Shown here: positions 1-11,274 of the stretch, piece by piece | Layout of the letters: each line of letters opens with the position of its first letter | Position numbering within the stretch: the stretch's first letter is position 1 | Translations under genes and position numbers: made by a program | The notes under the pieces: generated by a model | Databases searched by the model: none | The model's input: only the letters and a program-made list of their open reading frames with translations | What the model was told of the DNA's origin: nothing | Assembly (NCBI GenBank): GCA_009760885.1 | Contig: CM019703.1 | Location: 12,205,459 to 12,269,458 of the forward strand | Length of the DNA: 64,000 bases | Origin: Achatina immaculata | Taxonomy: Eukaryota; Mollusca; Gastropoda; Stylommatophora; Achatinidae | Direction: 5' to 3'

Positions 1-540
1 GGACCATGCACTTGTGCCACTATTTTAGTCCGTCAAGTTATCTTGTTTCTTTGTCTTTCTCTGTCCCTTTTCCCCTCCAGTTTTTCTGCTGTCACTAGGT
101 GTTTCAGTTTGCCTCTTCTTAAAACATGTCCAGGGGCTAGAAAAAACAAGCGGCATAACCTGTTCCCAAGCCGACGCGATGATGTGCCACGCCGCATCGG
201 CTTCAGAGAACACCGTCTTGAAGGAGAAAATCTTCCGTGTTCTTCGATCTACTGGTGTTCTTCTACTGGTGTTCTTCAGTGTTTTCTGTCCGTGGGAAAG
301 TGGAGTATAATGAAGGCTTACAAAAAACCATGGCAACTAACTAATGCTGGAGCGTCTTCTTTATCATGATGGAAAGATAGGGTTAAACGAAGAACAGGCA
401 GCTCTCTTACAGCTCTCTCTCTCTCTCTCTCTCTCTTCTTTACTCCAGGCTCCTGATGTTGTCAGAGAAAGAGCAAACTTAGTCTAGAGACTGACAACAG
501 AAATGTTGCTACAAGAGGCATGAAAACAAAATTATTTTGC
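1..540. other. no recognised feature
   Basis: No gene or element was recognised. The only notable feature is a short CT-dinucleotide run near 412-435. Open frames on both strands here lack any family signature, and none resembles the next TRPC exon expected on the minus strand downstream of 3260. Confidence 0.5.
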
Positions 541-544
541 TTCA

Positions 545-660
545 GGGCAGTGGTTCTAAAACTTTTTCAGGTCGCAGACCCCAGAAAACAGAAATAATTC
601 GTCACGATCCTTTCCTGCCCCTCCCCAAACCCTCTCCCTCATTTACACCTCGCCATTAAA
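545..660 (+). repeat. hAT-like terminal sequence (fragment)
   Basis: A CAGTGGTTCTAAAAC start at about 548, followed by a T-run and 'GCAGACCCC', resembles the terminal inverted repeat that opens many hAT-type non-autonomous elements (from memory). No matching right end was found close by, so only a fragment can be claimed. Confidence 0.4.
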
Positions 661-683
661 TTTCAGCTGATTTTAAAGTAAAA

Positions 684-1108
684 ATCATCATCATAATCAT
701 CATCATCATCATATGCCGTGCCGACTGGGTTGGCTATAATGCTTCTCCAGAGTACCCGATCCTTCATGCAGGCCATCAGCTCAGTTGGTGATCTCCTCTC
801 ACATCATCTCGTCAGACTGTCAAGTATCATTTCTCTTGGTCTTCCCCTGACTATTCTTCCTTCTGTTTTTCCTGTTGTTACAATATTTTCAATGCCCCCT
901 CTTCAATGAAAGTACATTGTCTCTCTCTCTTATTTTTTTACGAGATTTTTTGTCGCTCCAGCTCTTCTCATACTTTCCCTATTAGTTATTTTTGTTATCC
1001 AGGAAGTTCGCATCATTCTTCTAATAAACCACATTTTTGCTGCTTCCACTGATTTTGTGTGCGGACCTGACTTTTGTCAATGGTTCACTTCCATATAACA
1101 AGATAAAA
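684..1108 (-). pseudogene. RTE-like LINE, 3' end fragment
   Basis: Read on the minus strand, the region before the ATC/GAT trinucleotide tail (about 684-712) encodes a typical C-terminus of an RTE-class endonuclease-reverse transcriptase, including DRVLWRSIIANPVGTAYD just before the tail. Upstream of that the frame is broken by stops and shifts, with pieces such as EELERQK. RTE elements commonly end in short tandem repeats instead of poly(A), and this fits. The 5' part, including all catalytic motifs, is missing. Confidence 0.6.
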
Positions 1109-1125
1109 TCGTCTCATATTAATAT

Positions 1126-2637
1126 TACTGTTCAAAAAAAAAAAGAAACAACACTACTGTAGTCGTAATGGACACCAAATTTCAAACTTGTATCAAAATT
1201 TTATTTTACGGAATTAACGTTTCAATCTTAGCATGAAGAAACTTTAAGACTTTAACAATGAAAAGATGTTCATTAAATCTAGTTTGGACCTTTATTCTTT
1301 GCAACTGAGGCCTCTGCTTTAGTAAGGTGTATGGCCACCTCTGGCCTGTATCAGAGAACGACATCTCCTTGACATGGATCAGATTAGCAGTTGGATCTGT
1401 TGTTGAGGGATGGTTGCCCAGTCTTCCCGCACTGCAAAAGACAACTGTCGGAGATTGGTTGGCGCCACGTGTCCCTGGTAGACTTGTCTGTTGAGTTCAT
1501 CCCATAAGTGTTCTACTGGGTTCATGTCTGATGTCATGGATGGCCACGGAATGGTCTGGACACTATTGTCAGCGAGGAGCTGGTTGGTGAGTTGTGCTGC
1601 CACATGAGGTCGAGTGTTATCCTGCTGAAAAATCGACCCTGGTGCAGCCAGAAGTGAAAGAATGTGAGGACGAATAATTTCAGCGACTTATCGTTGGGTA
1701 TTCAGGCGTCTTTCAACTTGTAGCAGGTCACTTCTTCCCATGAAGTTGATCGTCCTCCACACCAGTACACCTCCACCTCCATGCGGAAGAGCCTCATCCA
1801 CGCAGTTTTGGGCGTAGCGCTCATGGACTCTGCGGTAAACTCTTCTCCGTTTATCGTGTCGCTGGAGCAGAAAGAATGATTCATCACTAAACCAAACCCT
1901 TCTCCAATCATTTGCATTGTCCATTGACAATGCTGGTTTGCCCACTGCAGTCGGTTCTGGCGATGCTAGTCCGTAAGAACAGGACCTCTGTAGGATCTTC
2001 TAGCCCAAAGATCAGCGTCTTGCAGCCAGTTCCTGACCGTTTGATCTGAAATTCGACGAGCTGCTGTCATTGACTGGACTGCTGAGGAGCAGATGCAAAT
2101 CGATTCCTGAGGTGACGCAGCCGTATGAAGTGGTCTTCGGCAGGAGTTGTGACTGTGGGTCTTCCACTGTGCGGCCGGTCTGAAACTGAGCCACTTTCTT
2201 GAAATCGTCTCCAATGGTGGTTCTAATCACATTAAATTGTCCGGCCACTACACTTTGTGACTGTCCAGTCTTTAAACGTCCAATGATGACGAGTCGCTGT
2301 TCTGTAGTGAGATGAACCATACTTGCGCACTTAATTTTCAAATGAATTGATTCGAGGAGCGTCAATCTTTTATAGGCATTCAATAACATTGTAAGTGAGT
2401 TTTGTGTTCAGTAAGTTTCATGGGATTCTCGTGAACCTGTCATGAGTTATTGTCAAAAATGCTGTTTTGACCAGTGTCGCTTTTATGTGTTCATGAATCA
2501 TCTGCTGAGTACAGTTCAGGTCAGCACGCGAAGCTGATGTCCAAGTGAAGATTTCAGCCAATTTGACCTTGTCTGATCAGAAAATTTCTGTTTAAATCGC
2601 AAGATCGTATTTGTTGCGGTTCTTTTTGTGACCAGTA
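1126..2637 (-). mobile_element. Tc1-type DNA transposon, degenerate
   Basis: The ends form imperfect inverted repeats: the left reads TATTACTGTTCAAAAA from about 1123, and the right, reversed, reads TATTACTGGTCACAAA ending near 2637. Each has a TA at its edge, as expected for Tc1/mariner insertions. The length of about 1.5 kb is normal for Tc1 elements. Inside is a single broken transposase gene on the minus strand. The exact terminal base is uncertain because TA occurs twice near each end. Confidence 0.8.
1320..2389 (-). pseudogene. Tc1 transposase, frameshifted
   Basis: Three reading frames are needed to follow the protein. The N-terminal helix-turn-helix is visible near 2310-2210 (start MVHLTTEQRLVIIGRLKTGQ). 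A middle part follows from 2214 to 1966 (TVRNWLQDADLWARR). The catalytic core runs from 1945 to 1379: WFSDESFF carries the first aspartate, QQDNTRPHVA the second, and MNPVEHLWDEL the glutamate. I count 35 residues between the last two, close to the DD34E of the family. There is an in-frame stop near 1688 and frameshifts near 2214 and 1960, so no intact enzyme is encoded. The product would have been a nuclear cut-and-paste transposase. Confidence 0.85.
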
Positions 2638-2639
2638 AT

Positions 2640-3259
2640 ACAAGTACATATATACCATCCGCCATTAAAAACGACCGCCATTTGTTTTGTTGTTGTTGTT
2701 ATTGTTTTGGTCAAAAGTCGTTGTACTAGATATTAAAATACGTAACATGACTGATTTAAATTTCTCATCCATTTACTGATATAAACTTGCTGTTTTTCTT
2801 AAACATGACAATTCAGAAGCCCATTATAAGCAGTTGTCTACCTTTGGTGTCAAAATTAAAATGTCATAAAGTCGCAGCCGTCATTAATACCGTATTTTAT
2901 ATGTGAGGCGTCAATGCAGGCTTTGGCATCGGCGTCTCATGCTGTTACAGAGTGTTTGAAAAAAACGTTTGGTGTATGGTGTTCCATTCTGCAATGAATG
3001 CCAGCTCTAGATAGTCACAGTGTTGTTGTCTTACTGACGCCCACTAACTAAGAAAAAGTTGAGATTTGCATTTGCTGCATGTCAGATTTAAAGTAAATAT
3101 CGCCGGGAAACTGTCCTCACATTAAACAGCCAACACTTACACGCTTTCGGAGGCTGAAAATCGCCCACGTACATAAACATTTCATGCTTCATAATAGTTG
3201 GATAAAGTGGTTGCATTTTTACTGGAGACTAGTTATACATAGCCAATTCATGTACTCAC
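2640..3259. other. intron sequence, no recognised feature
   Basis: AT-rich sequence between the Tc1 copy and TRPC exon B. On the minus strand this is the start of the intron after exon B, beginning with GTGAGT at 3259-3254. No element family was recognised. Confidence 0.5.
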
Positions 3260-3494
3260 ACAGGAAAACGATGTAGGACGAGTAGTGGATGATGAACTTG
3301 ACACACGGTTTGGTGATAAACTGTCCCACGCTGCATTTGGGCGCTATGAGGTATATAATAGACAAGACGGGGAACATGGCCCCTATAGCTCCCATGATGG
3401 TCAGCTTGGACAAGATGGAGCGTCTTCTGAAACCAGGCAAACCTTCGTACCACAGGGAAGCCAGGAGCTGTTGGCAGTTTGGATGAGCCACAAA
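3260..3494 (-). CDS. TRPC: TRPC-type channel, exon B (pre-S1 to start of S1)
   Basis: Internal exon of a canonical transient receptor potential cation channel (plasma-membrane, Ca2+-permeable family). A polypyrimidine tract ending TTCTTCCAG precedes base 3494, and GTGAGT follows base 3260. The 235-bp exon begins in phase 0 and ends in phase 1. It encodes 78 residues starting FVAHPNCQQLLASLWYEG, the strongly conserved segment after the TRP_2 domain, then YEGLPGFRRRS, a hydrophobic segment (MFPVLSIIYLIAP) and KPCVKFIIHYSSYIVFL, which enters the first transmembrane helix. No residue is broken. It joins in frame to the exon at 33058-32546. The YEGLPGFRR wording is closer to my recollection of insect TRP/TRPL/TRP-gamma and TRPC4/5 than to TRPC3/6/7. 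Later exons (S1-S6, pore, TRP box) lie beyond base 1 of the window. Confidence 0.93.
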
Positions 3495-3497
3495 CTG

Positions 3498-4130
3498 GAA
3501 GAAAAAAAAAGGACAGTAAAATATGGACAGTTATGGTACAAAACTGCTATCTCAGAATGCTTTATTATCCTGGTAGGAATATTATACCGTAAAAGGAATC
3601 GTATCTTATCTTATCTTCTTATCATATCTCATCTCATCTCCTGTCGTCTTGTCTCGTGTCATCTTAGCTTATGTCTGTGAAATGGACTTGTCTTGAGATG
3701 TACGTGAAAAGATACTTTTAAATTCTAAAAACGTACACCAGGAAATGAAATTAAAAAATTATAATGATTAGTACAGTATTATTTGAGAAACTTGGGAGAG
3801 GGGAGAGTGGAATGGGTTGGAGGCGCTGAGACGACCCAGAAGAGATAAGCAAAAAGGATATTTGTCACGCATGAATGTGAGATTTTTTTCTCCGTCAGCA
3901 CTGAGGACTAGGGAAAACTGGCAGAAGACTTTGCCACATGGAAGGTGAATCCACATAGGGATGTTGCATATTTGCGAAGGAAGCGATATCTAAAAAAAAA
4001 AAAAAACAAAACTGAAACCAGAAAACACAAGTGGATCTAGCAAACAGAAATGAACTTGATTTCAATTTTGTGGTCGAAAATGGTCATCAAATTTTAGAAG
4101 AATCAGCCACGAGAAAGGCACGCTTTAAAC
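3498..4130. other. intron, no recognised element
   Basis: Contains a degenerate TATCT/TCTCA simple-sequence stretch at about 3598-3670. Nothing else is recognisable. Confidence 0.5.
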
Positions 4131-4134
4131 TATT

Positions 4135-4680
4135 CATCTACGGCAAATAGAACAGCGCTACAGTGGATCCCTGCGCACTGTGGCACTGCAAGAAACGAAA
4201 CAGCTGATAGACTAGCAAAGGAGAACACAGTGGAAGAACAATTCAGGCATAGAATATCACAAAAGGAAGTGAAACCACTAGTCAAAAGGAAATACCAAAA
4301 AAAAACAAAACATCTGGAGGCAGAGAACAAGCAACAAATATCCACAGGACATAATACTAAAACTAGACAGACACACACAAAAAAAAACAACAAAACTCAC
4401 AACCGTCAGGTTACGAACGGGACACTGAAGAATCAACGCTTATCTCCACAAGATGAAGGTTGCGTCAACAGCCCAATGACTGTGTCAAAACGGTTCCCAG
4501 ACTCTAGAACACTTGATACAGATCTGCACCATATACAGGGACCTCAGAGTCTAGGTACGCTCCCGAGAGAGAAGCACGGGGGGATAAATCTGAGTTTCCT
4601 GCGGAGATCTCTTGCTGACGGCAGGATTCATGGAGGTAATTCGACTTCTTGTTTAGAAAGCTGAGCTTATGAAACTAAAT
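4135..4680 (+). pseudogene. LINE RNase H domain and C-terminus, decayed
   Basis: The reading beginning near 4135 contains ALQWIPAHCGTARNETADRL, the last motif of an RNase H domain as carried by some non-LTR retrotransposons (IPAHCG, then NExADxLA). It continues through KEVKPLVKRKYQKKTK and a decayed C-terminal stretch (NGTLKNQRLSPQDEG). The reverse transcriptase that should precede it is absent. A frameshift near 4220-4230 is likely because the motif and the long downstream frame join only approximately. In the intact element the domain would degrade the RNA strand of the RNA/DNA hybrid. Confidence 0.65.
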
Positions 4681-4937
4681 GCAGAAGATGTTTTACACAC
4701 ATCTAATATCTTCTTAACTCTTCAAATCCGTTTTCGTAGATGCAAATAATCCTGCTCAAAAGCCAGTAGCTAGACATTTTGAATACGGTATTAAGGAAGA
4801 AAAGTGCATTTCGTACAAGGAAATGTAGTTTAACTTAATTAAGATGGAAAATTTTCCGAACTCGAATTTTGCTGATGTTGACAAATACTTTAGTCTGGAG
4901 GTGATAATTACACTTTTTCCTACATTAATTAGCAGAA

Positions 4938-5150
4938 TGGGAGCCGTGTGGTGTAGTTGTTTGTGTATTCCCTTGCAGATCAGAAGGTCCTTGGCTGGAT
5001 TTCGCACTCGAGCTGAATCCTTTTCGGAACGGACCGACACTAGGGTTCACCCAGTCTGAAAAATGGGTACCTGGCACTTCTCTAGGAAAAGTAAAGACAG
5101 TGAAGACAGGCACTGGCGTCCCTAGTACTGGCCATCAGCAAATGCCACCT
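4938..5150 (+). mobile_element. tRNA-derived SINE, family 2
   Basis: Begins with a tRNA-like A-box region (GTGTGGTGTAGTTGTT) and a decayed B-box region near 5000 (CACTCGAGCTGAATCC). The body contains CACCCAGTCTGAAAAATGGG and TACCTGGCAC. The same order of motifs occurs at 14528-14735, which defines the family within this window. As a pol III-derived parasite it would depend on a LINE for mobility. Confidence 0.6.
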
Positions 5151-5502
5151 GGCATAGACAGAATCAGTGAACAGAAAACAGAATTTCAGACTAGGGAAGT
5201 CAAGACCAATATGCCATTCACCTTCGTGGGCACTTAAAAATTGTGCTATCTGGCGTCCATTTGGCCCAGCCCACTCCCCCTCCACCTCCACCAACCACTA
5301 CCAAACCCTCCACACACCCATCTTCCCGACCCGCAGTATTGGGTCTAAGTTTCAGTTCCTCGTCCCATGCGACCAGAACAAGCTCCTTATTCCTCGTTGT
5401 TGCTGCTGTTTTATCTCGATAGAACTAGAAGCAGGATGTTTCTGCAGCCAGTGCTGTGAAGATCCTGGGGGAACAAGCGTCGTGTCTGTTTGGGACTAGT
5501 TT

Positions 5503-5878
5503 ACAATGGCTAGTAGGTTGTTATTCTAGGTAGGGAGTAGGTTACAATGGCTAGTAGGTTGTTATTCTAGGTAGGGAGTAGATTACAATGGCTAATAGGT
5601 TGTTATTCTAGGTAAGGAGTAGGTTACAATGGCTAATAGGTTGTTATTCTAGGTAAGGAGTAGGTTACAATGGCTAATAGGTTGTTATTCTAGATAAGGA
5701 GTAGGTTACAATGGCTAGTAGGTTGTTATTCTAGGTAAGGAGTAGGTTACAATGGCTAACAGGTTGTTATTCTAGGTAAGGAGTAGGTTACAATGGCTAG
5801 TAGGTTGTTATTATAGGTAAGAAGTAGGTTACAATGGCTAGTAGGTTGTTATTCTAGGTAAGGAGTAGGTTACAATAA
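5503..5878 (+). repeat. minisatellite, 41-bp unit, about 9 copies
   Basis: Head-to-tail copies with the landmark GTTACAATGGCTA and GGTTGTTATTCTAGGTA. Copies differ by single bases. The array ends at about 5878 with ACAATAACC. Confidence 0.92.
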
Positions 5879-6179
5879 CCAGGAGTAGAGTTTTTAAAAA
5901 AGGCAAGTCTCGGCAGACTTATCAGCACTAGGAACACCGCCCTTTAATCGGGTTGACCCTATTACTAACAGCACCAGCGGACGGATGGGACGGGGGTCTC
6001 AGACAACTCTGTTTCGCTGGCCCTGATAACTGCACAGTAACACCAGCAACGTCATTCTCCCCCCCCCCCTTGACCTAAATACGGATCCAGGACGCCACAA
6101 GAGGCTATAAATACAATGAGAAGCAGGGATTCTGAATGTTTTAATACAGTGATATTATCGCTAGAGCTGTTAACGTCCA

Positions 6180-6401
6180 TTAACTCTTCTGGTCCAGAGC
6201 AATACTGACAGAGTTGTTAGACTTTGCACACCTATGTAAATCAACGCTTAGAGCGATAGCTACGCATATTCAACATAAAATGAAAAGTATGTTATTTCTT
6301 ACTCAACCCATATTTTTAGTAGTAAATTATTTCTAATTTATTTCTACCAAAATTTCTTTATCAACATTTATTCTATAACAGCATGGGTGTGAAAGAGTTA
6401 A
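6180..6401. mobile_element. TTAA-flanked MITE, copy A (inverted relative to the other copies)
   Basis: Starts TTAACTCTTC and ends GAAAGAGTTAA, giving about 10-bp inverted termini including TTAA. The interior is the reverse complement of copies at 30561-30806, 34004-34245 and 52382-52621. TTAA ends are typical of piggyBac-type insertion, so a non-autonomous piggyBac-like element is inferred. A poly-C run sits upstream at about 6059-6069. Confidence 0.7.
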
Positions 6402-6706
6402 GCTTCGAGTCATCCTCAAAGTGGATAATAAGTTTTTCTCCGCCTCCCAGAGTCTGCAGCCAATCTTCTTTTCTCAGTTGCAACTGCATGGTCTCCATCT
6501 TAGCGTCAACTGTTTAGAGATTAACAGCGGGGGGGGGGGGGCATTTAAACATAAAAAAGGTCAGGGAGATTTCAAGTCTAATTTGCATACGACAAAACTT
6601 AGTAGAAAATCAGGAAAATGAGAATAAGAGGAGAAGCGAAGGAAGAAGTGAACGTGGGGAAAGGAGGAGGAAGGGCAACGTTTTAGAAAACACAAGCGCA
6701 GCAATT

Positions 6707-7115
6707 TAGGGGAAAAAACATGTATCCCATGAGAACAACTTGAAAACCGTTTCAGTAAATACATCATTAACCTGCATCCATAGCGTAAAGGAAACAAAAC
6801 ATGTATCCCATGAGAACAACTTGAAAACCGTTTCAGTAAATACATAATTAACCTGCATCCATAGCGTAAGGGAAAAAAACATGTATCCCATGAGAACAAC
6901 TTGAAAACCGTTTCAGTAAATACATCATTAACCTGCATCCATAGCGTAAGGGAAAAAAAACATGTATCCCATGAGAACAACTTGAAAACCGTTTCAGTAA
7001 ATACATCATTAACCTGCATCCATAGCGTAAGGGAAAAAAAACATGTGTCCCATGAGAACAACTTGAAAACCGTTTCAGTAAATACATCATTTACCTGCAT
7101 CCACAGCATAATGGG
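6707..7115 (+). repeat. minisatellite, 80-81-bp unit, 5 copies
   Basis: The landmark ATGTATCCCATGAGAACAAC recurs at roughly 6720, 6801, 6881, 6962 and 7043. Differences are mainly in the length of an A-run and single substitutions. A long minus-strand frame across it is a by-product of the repeat. Confidence 0.93.
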
Positions 7116-7494
7116 AAAAAGGAAGGCAAATCAAACACAACTTAAGGAGAAACAAACTAGATATTGATTACTTGAAAATACGTACATGGTATATATACTT
7201 TCAGCTAGAATGATAAGACGAATCTTCATGCAGAATGATGAGTGACTTTTAAAGGCATTAAACAGCGCATTTTTATGAAGAAAGATGTTTTACTTCTGTC
7301 TAAAGACTTCAAGTAACATTTCGTTTGCATTCCTTGCTATCGTGATTTGTGAAACCATAGATTGCCCCTTTTCATTGGCTCTTGGTTTGGTGTAATGTTA
7401 CATCATTCCAGTGTAATTATGATCGTTTTTATTTTTTCATAGCCTAACTATATAGACGATTCACATCCGAAAACAGTTAAAATATGAGGCAAAA

Positions 7495-7795
7495 TATCAC
7501 CCTAAAGTACACTCAAAAACATAATGCCGCACTAAATTAAACCCAAAGACATAACACCACACTAAACTAGTCTTTGGGTCATCATATCAGCAGAATAGCG
7601 GGCATGCACTAAACTAGACCAAAGGCATAATTTCACTTTAAACTAAACTCAAAGACGTAAACGGCACATTAAACTAGATTCAGATACACACTGTCAAACG
7701 AAACAAAACCCAAGAACATAATTTCACATTAAACTAAAACCAAAGACATTGTCTTAAGAAACTAGATTCAGAGACACAATGTTGACACTATACTG
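7495..7795 (+). repeat. degenerate tandem repeat, about 33-40-bp unit
   Basis: Recurring pieces of the form ACTAAACTAGACC and AAAGACATAA spaced 30-45 bp apart. The copies have diverged strongly, so this is an old array. Confidence 0.6.
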
Positions 7796-8149
7796 AACAC
7801 ACTTTTAAACTCTCTCGCGGAACGGCCATGGAAAAAAAACGACAGAATGAGGAGGGTCTGTATGTGTAACTTTACACATCCTTTTATCCTAATACAAGCA
7901 GAAAAATACATCCCTCACAAAAAGTTAAGTAGCAAATGTTTAAAGCTCAATAAAATTTTATACATAAGTCATACAAAAATGAAATTAAGTAAAATAATTT
8001 TTCAAACATTCGACTTATCCAAAATTAAGTAATTGGTTCGTGATAATTCTTATACTGAAATGAAGAGAACATCTGAAAAATACTTGAAAAACAATTTTAT
8101 TTTCAAAAGTAAAACTTGATTATGAAAGAATTTTCGAATGACCTGTTGT

Positions 8150-9575
8150 TATCTTCTAGCGAGTATGACCTCCGGCAATCTCGGAGCAGCGTCTGACGAA
8201 TGAAATAAAATCTGGTGGGGTCACTTTATGACTTGCTCCTAACGTGTCCCAAGATTGTTCCTAACATCTCTCAAGCTTGTTCCTAACATGCCCCAAGATT
8301 GTTCCTAACATGCCCCAAGATTGTTCCTAACATGTCCCAAGAGTGTTCCTAACATCTCCAAGCTTGTTCCTAACATGCTTCAAGATTATTCTTAACATCT
8401 CCCAAGCTTGTTCCTAACATGCCCCAAGATTGTTCCTAACATGCCCCAAGATTGTTCCTAATATCTCCCAAGCTTGTTCCTAACATCTCCCAAGATTGTT
8501 CCTAACATCTCCCAAGCTTTTCCTAACATGCCCCAAGATTGTTCCTAACATGCCCCAAGCTTGTTCCTAACATGCCCCAAGATTGTTCCTAACATGCCCC
8601 AAGACTGTTCCTAACATGCCCCAAGATTGTTCCTAATAATCTCCCAAGCTTGTTCCTAACATCTCCCAAGCTTGTTCCTAACAAGTCCGAAGATTGTTCC
8701 TAACATGCCCCAAGATGTTTCCTAATATCTCCCAAGCTTGTTTCTAACGTCTCCCAAGCTTGTTCCTAACATGCCCCAAGATTGTTCCTAACATATCCCA
8801 AGACTGTTCCTAACATGTCCCAAGATTGTTCCTAACATATCCCAAGACTGTTCCTAACATGCCCCAAGATTGTTCCTAACATCTCCCAAGATTGTTCCTA
8901 ACATCTCCCAAGATTGTTCCTAACATCTCCCAAGCTTGTTCCTAACATGTCCCAAGATTGTTAAATTTGGTTGAGGTCAGGAGAACGAGCAGGTCAATGA
9001 AGACGCATGATGTTATGGACATCCAACTCTCTACATAGAATATTTGTACTATGGTAAAGTGCTCTATCGTGCATAAAAATAAACTAAGCACCAAACTATC
9101 TCATTTGAGGTATAATGAGGGCTCTTACGACCTGGTCCAAATGCTCTGGGCATTTACAACAGTTCCTAGCCTAAAAAAACGTGCCTTCAGTACGTCTACC
9201 TGCTCAGATACTAGATTAGACCATCAAACTTCTCCCTCCGTATATGCCGTGTTCTACATTAGCACAGTCAGCAAACTACTCCCCAGTTTGTCCACAGACC
9301 GGTCTACAATCATCGTTTTACTCCAAACAAAATCTGGATTCATCTTCGAAAACAACATGGCGGCATAGATTTGCAGTGCACCTGCTGTGTTGTCTTGCCC
9401 AATTCAGACAAGCTTGACGGTGACGTGACGGTGACGGTGACTGAGATCCGAACTGCTGGTATTCTTGAATCCATCTGTAGGCTCTATAGATCGTACTTTT
9501 GTTGACAGCAAAGTGTCTAGAGACATCACCTTGTGAAATGTAATCCTGTAGCATTCCTATGGAACTGGCAACTTC
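8150..9575 (-). pseudogene. Tc1-like transposase interrupted by tandem array
   Basis: In minus-strand order: SIGMLQDYISQGDVSRHFAV, then KSTIYRAYRWIQEYQ (helix-turn-helix region, 9575-9470); VVFEDESRFCLE with the first aspartate (about 9360-9325); FIFMHDRALYHST with the second; then RLH-stop-PARSPDLNQI-stop-QSWD. In that last motif the catalytic glutamate codon is now TAA. I count 34 residues between second D and the E position, as in DD34E enzymes. The sequence then enters the 22-bp array. Beyond it, near 8235-8150, the C-terminal FVRRCSEIAGGHTR is still readable. A deletion also removed the middle of the protein near 9430. Confidence 0.75.
8241..8962 (+). repeat. minisatellite, 22-bp unit, about 33 copies
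   Basis: Unit CCCAAGATTGTTCCTAACAT plus two bases, with a CAAGCTTGTTCC variant interspersed irregularly. In reverse complement the unit reads CAATCTTGGGACATGTTAGG, which encodes QSWDML and so equals the transposase segment next to the catalytic glutamate of the surrounding Tc1 copy. Confidence 0.92.
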
Positions 9576-9604
9576 GTGATCAATCAAAAGATGTCTAATA
9601 TAAA

Positions 9605-9800
9605 GTGTAAGGCGTACAAACAATATAGTATATAAACAACAAGATGTAAAACAGTACAGTATACCTAATACAAACAACAAGATGTAAAACAGTACAGTAT
9701 ACCTAATACAAAACAACAAGATGTAAAACAGTACAGTATAGCTAACACAAGTAACAAGATGTAAAACAGTAAAGTATAGCTAACGCAAATAATAAGACGC
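9605..9800 (+). repeat. tandem repeat, about 40-bp unit, 4-5 copies
   Basis: Landmark ACAAGATGTAAAACAGTA recurs four times. The copies become less alike toward 9800. Confidence 0.85.
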
Positions 9801-10370
9801 ATAAAGTACACTGTATCCTAGAGAAATGTACAGTAATATCACGTCAGGATACACCAGTAAAATTTTACGTGTGATTGCTACAGAAATCATATTCTTCTAA
9901 CTTTAGGATCACAGATTTAAGCAAATTCAAACTGCCAGCACGTGGAGAAATTCTCATCTCTTCATGGGGGATGAATCGTGAGCTACAAAGAAAGTGCCAG
10001 CTCGTAAGTTTTACTCAGAAAAGTAAACAGTAAACAACTGATGAATTTAGGAGAACAATTTTGGTTTTCTCTTGTTCATCCCCCTGTGATTTGGGCGAAG
10101 TCGGCTGCCTAATCTCTGAAACCGAGTTCAGAGTGATTGATTTGGTCAGATGGCAACCGAGGTTGTGTACAATACATTTTTGGTATGTTTTGTTGAGTAT
10201 GCAAGATTTTCTCGAGTTTTCAGTAGTAGTACAAAGTACTGACCACAACAAGCCGAGAACCTATATTTCCAGCGGGGTCGGCTATGGGGAGAAGAGGGGG
10301 GATTGATCTCACGCTTTCAACCACAGACTGGAGTCATTACTGTTTCTGCCAAACCTGCCTTCATGAACGC
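9800..10370. other. no recognised feature
   Basis: Unique-looking sequence. Short open frames near 10015-10306 on both strands have no recognisable family. Confidence 0.45.
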
Positions 10371-10480
10371 TAGCCAGCGTATCCTAGCCAGCATATCCTA
10401 GCCAGCGTATCCTAGCCAGCATATCCTAGCCAGCATATCCTAGCCAGCGTGTCCTAACCAGCATATCCTAGCCAAGGTAA
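10370..10480 (+). repeat. short tandem repeat, 14-bp unit, about 7 copies
   Basis: Unit CCTAGCCAGCATAT alternating with CCTAGCCAGCGTAT. Confidence 0.9.
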
Positions 10481-10744
10481 TATTTTACTTGTACTGAAAC
10501 CAACGACTTTCAAGCAGCATTTTTAAAAAAAAGAGATTTTGGAAGAAAAGAAAAACTTAGGATATCCACACGCCGATTCTGACGAAAAGAAATATTGCTG
10601 CTGATGATGATTAATGACAATTCTCAGAAGTTTCATATGTATTTTTTTCTAGTTCATGTGCAATCTCCTTCTTCTTTTTAGAGTTTGGAGGCAAGAAAAT
10701 TAAACTGGTACTCTGTGGTAGCTTTATACTGTTTGCAGGGGGGT

Positions 10745-11100
10745 GGGGAGAGAAGAGGAGTCTATATGCATAACTTTATATAGTTTAATGAGGAGGAGGG
10801 TCTGTATGCATAACTCTATATAGTTTAATGAGGAGGAGGGTCTGTATGCATAACTCTATATAGTTTAATGAGTAGTATGGTCAGTATGTATAAAACTCTC
10901 TATAGTTTAATGAGGAGGATGGTCTGTATGCATAACTCTATATAGTTTAATGAAGAGGATGGTCTGTATGCATAACTCCATATAGTTTAATGAGTAGTAT
11001 GGTCAGTATGTTTAAAACTCTATATAGTTTAATGAGGAGGATGGTCTGTATGCATAACTCTATATAGTTTAATGAGGAGGAGGGTCGGTAGAAACTAATT
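10745..11100 (+). repeat. minisatellite, about 43-bp unit, 8 copies
   Basis: Landmarks GGGTCTGTATGCATAACT and TATATAGTTTAATGAGGAGG. The unit is related to the 35-bp unit of the array at 11275-12440 (shared GGGTCTGT, TAACT, TATATA, TTTAATGAGG). The two arrays look like diverged halves of one original array. Confidence 0.9.
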
Positions 11101-11137
11101 TTGTATTGTTTAACGAGGAGCGGAGTCTGAAAGTTAG

Positions 11138-11262
11138 TCAGTCAGTCATTTGCATGTCCCTTGCGAAACTTTACCCCCCCCCCCCCCCCACAGCTCTCTT
11201 GTAGGCCTCTCGGTTGTAAGCAAGATGCCCCGCTGCTGATGCGTCCATTCACAGATCACCAA
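11138..11262 (-). pseudogene. RTE-B LINE 3' end, short fragment
   Basis: Matches the 3' end also present at 22397 and 62271: a tail of repeated CAGT, then CATTTGCATGTCCC, then AGGCCTCTCGGTTGTAAGCA. A poly-C run interrupts it at about 11172-11190. It lies between two related minisatellites. Confidence 0.75.
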
Positions 11263-11274
11263 CGATATGTCTGT

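Larger units (their letters stand above)
8040..9600 (-). mobile_element. second Tc1-type transposon, split by a 22-bp minisatellite
   Basis: Transposase pieces in the correct order lie on both sides of the array at 8241-8962 (see the pseudogene entry). Outer limits are approximate, since convincing terminal inverted repeats were not identified. The flanks are AT-rich on the left (from about 7900) and a 40-bp tandem repeat on the right (from about 9605). Confidence 0.65.

Noticed and set aside
3219..3491. A 90-codon protein starting at GTG of FVAHPN
   Set aside because: This is the TRPC exon starting at 3494 after an acceptor. The end EYMNWLC lies beyond the GTGAGT donor.
8241..8962. CRISPR-like regular repeat
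   Set aside because: The repeats are contiguous with no variable spacers, the sequence is animal intronic DNA, and the unit derives from a transposase gene.
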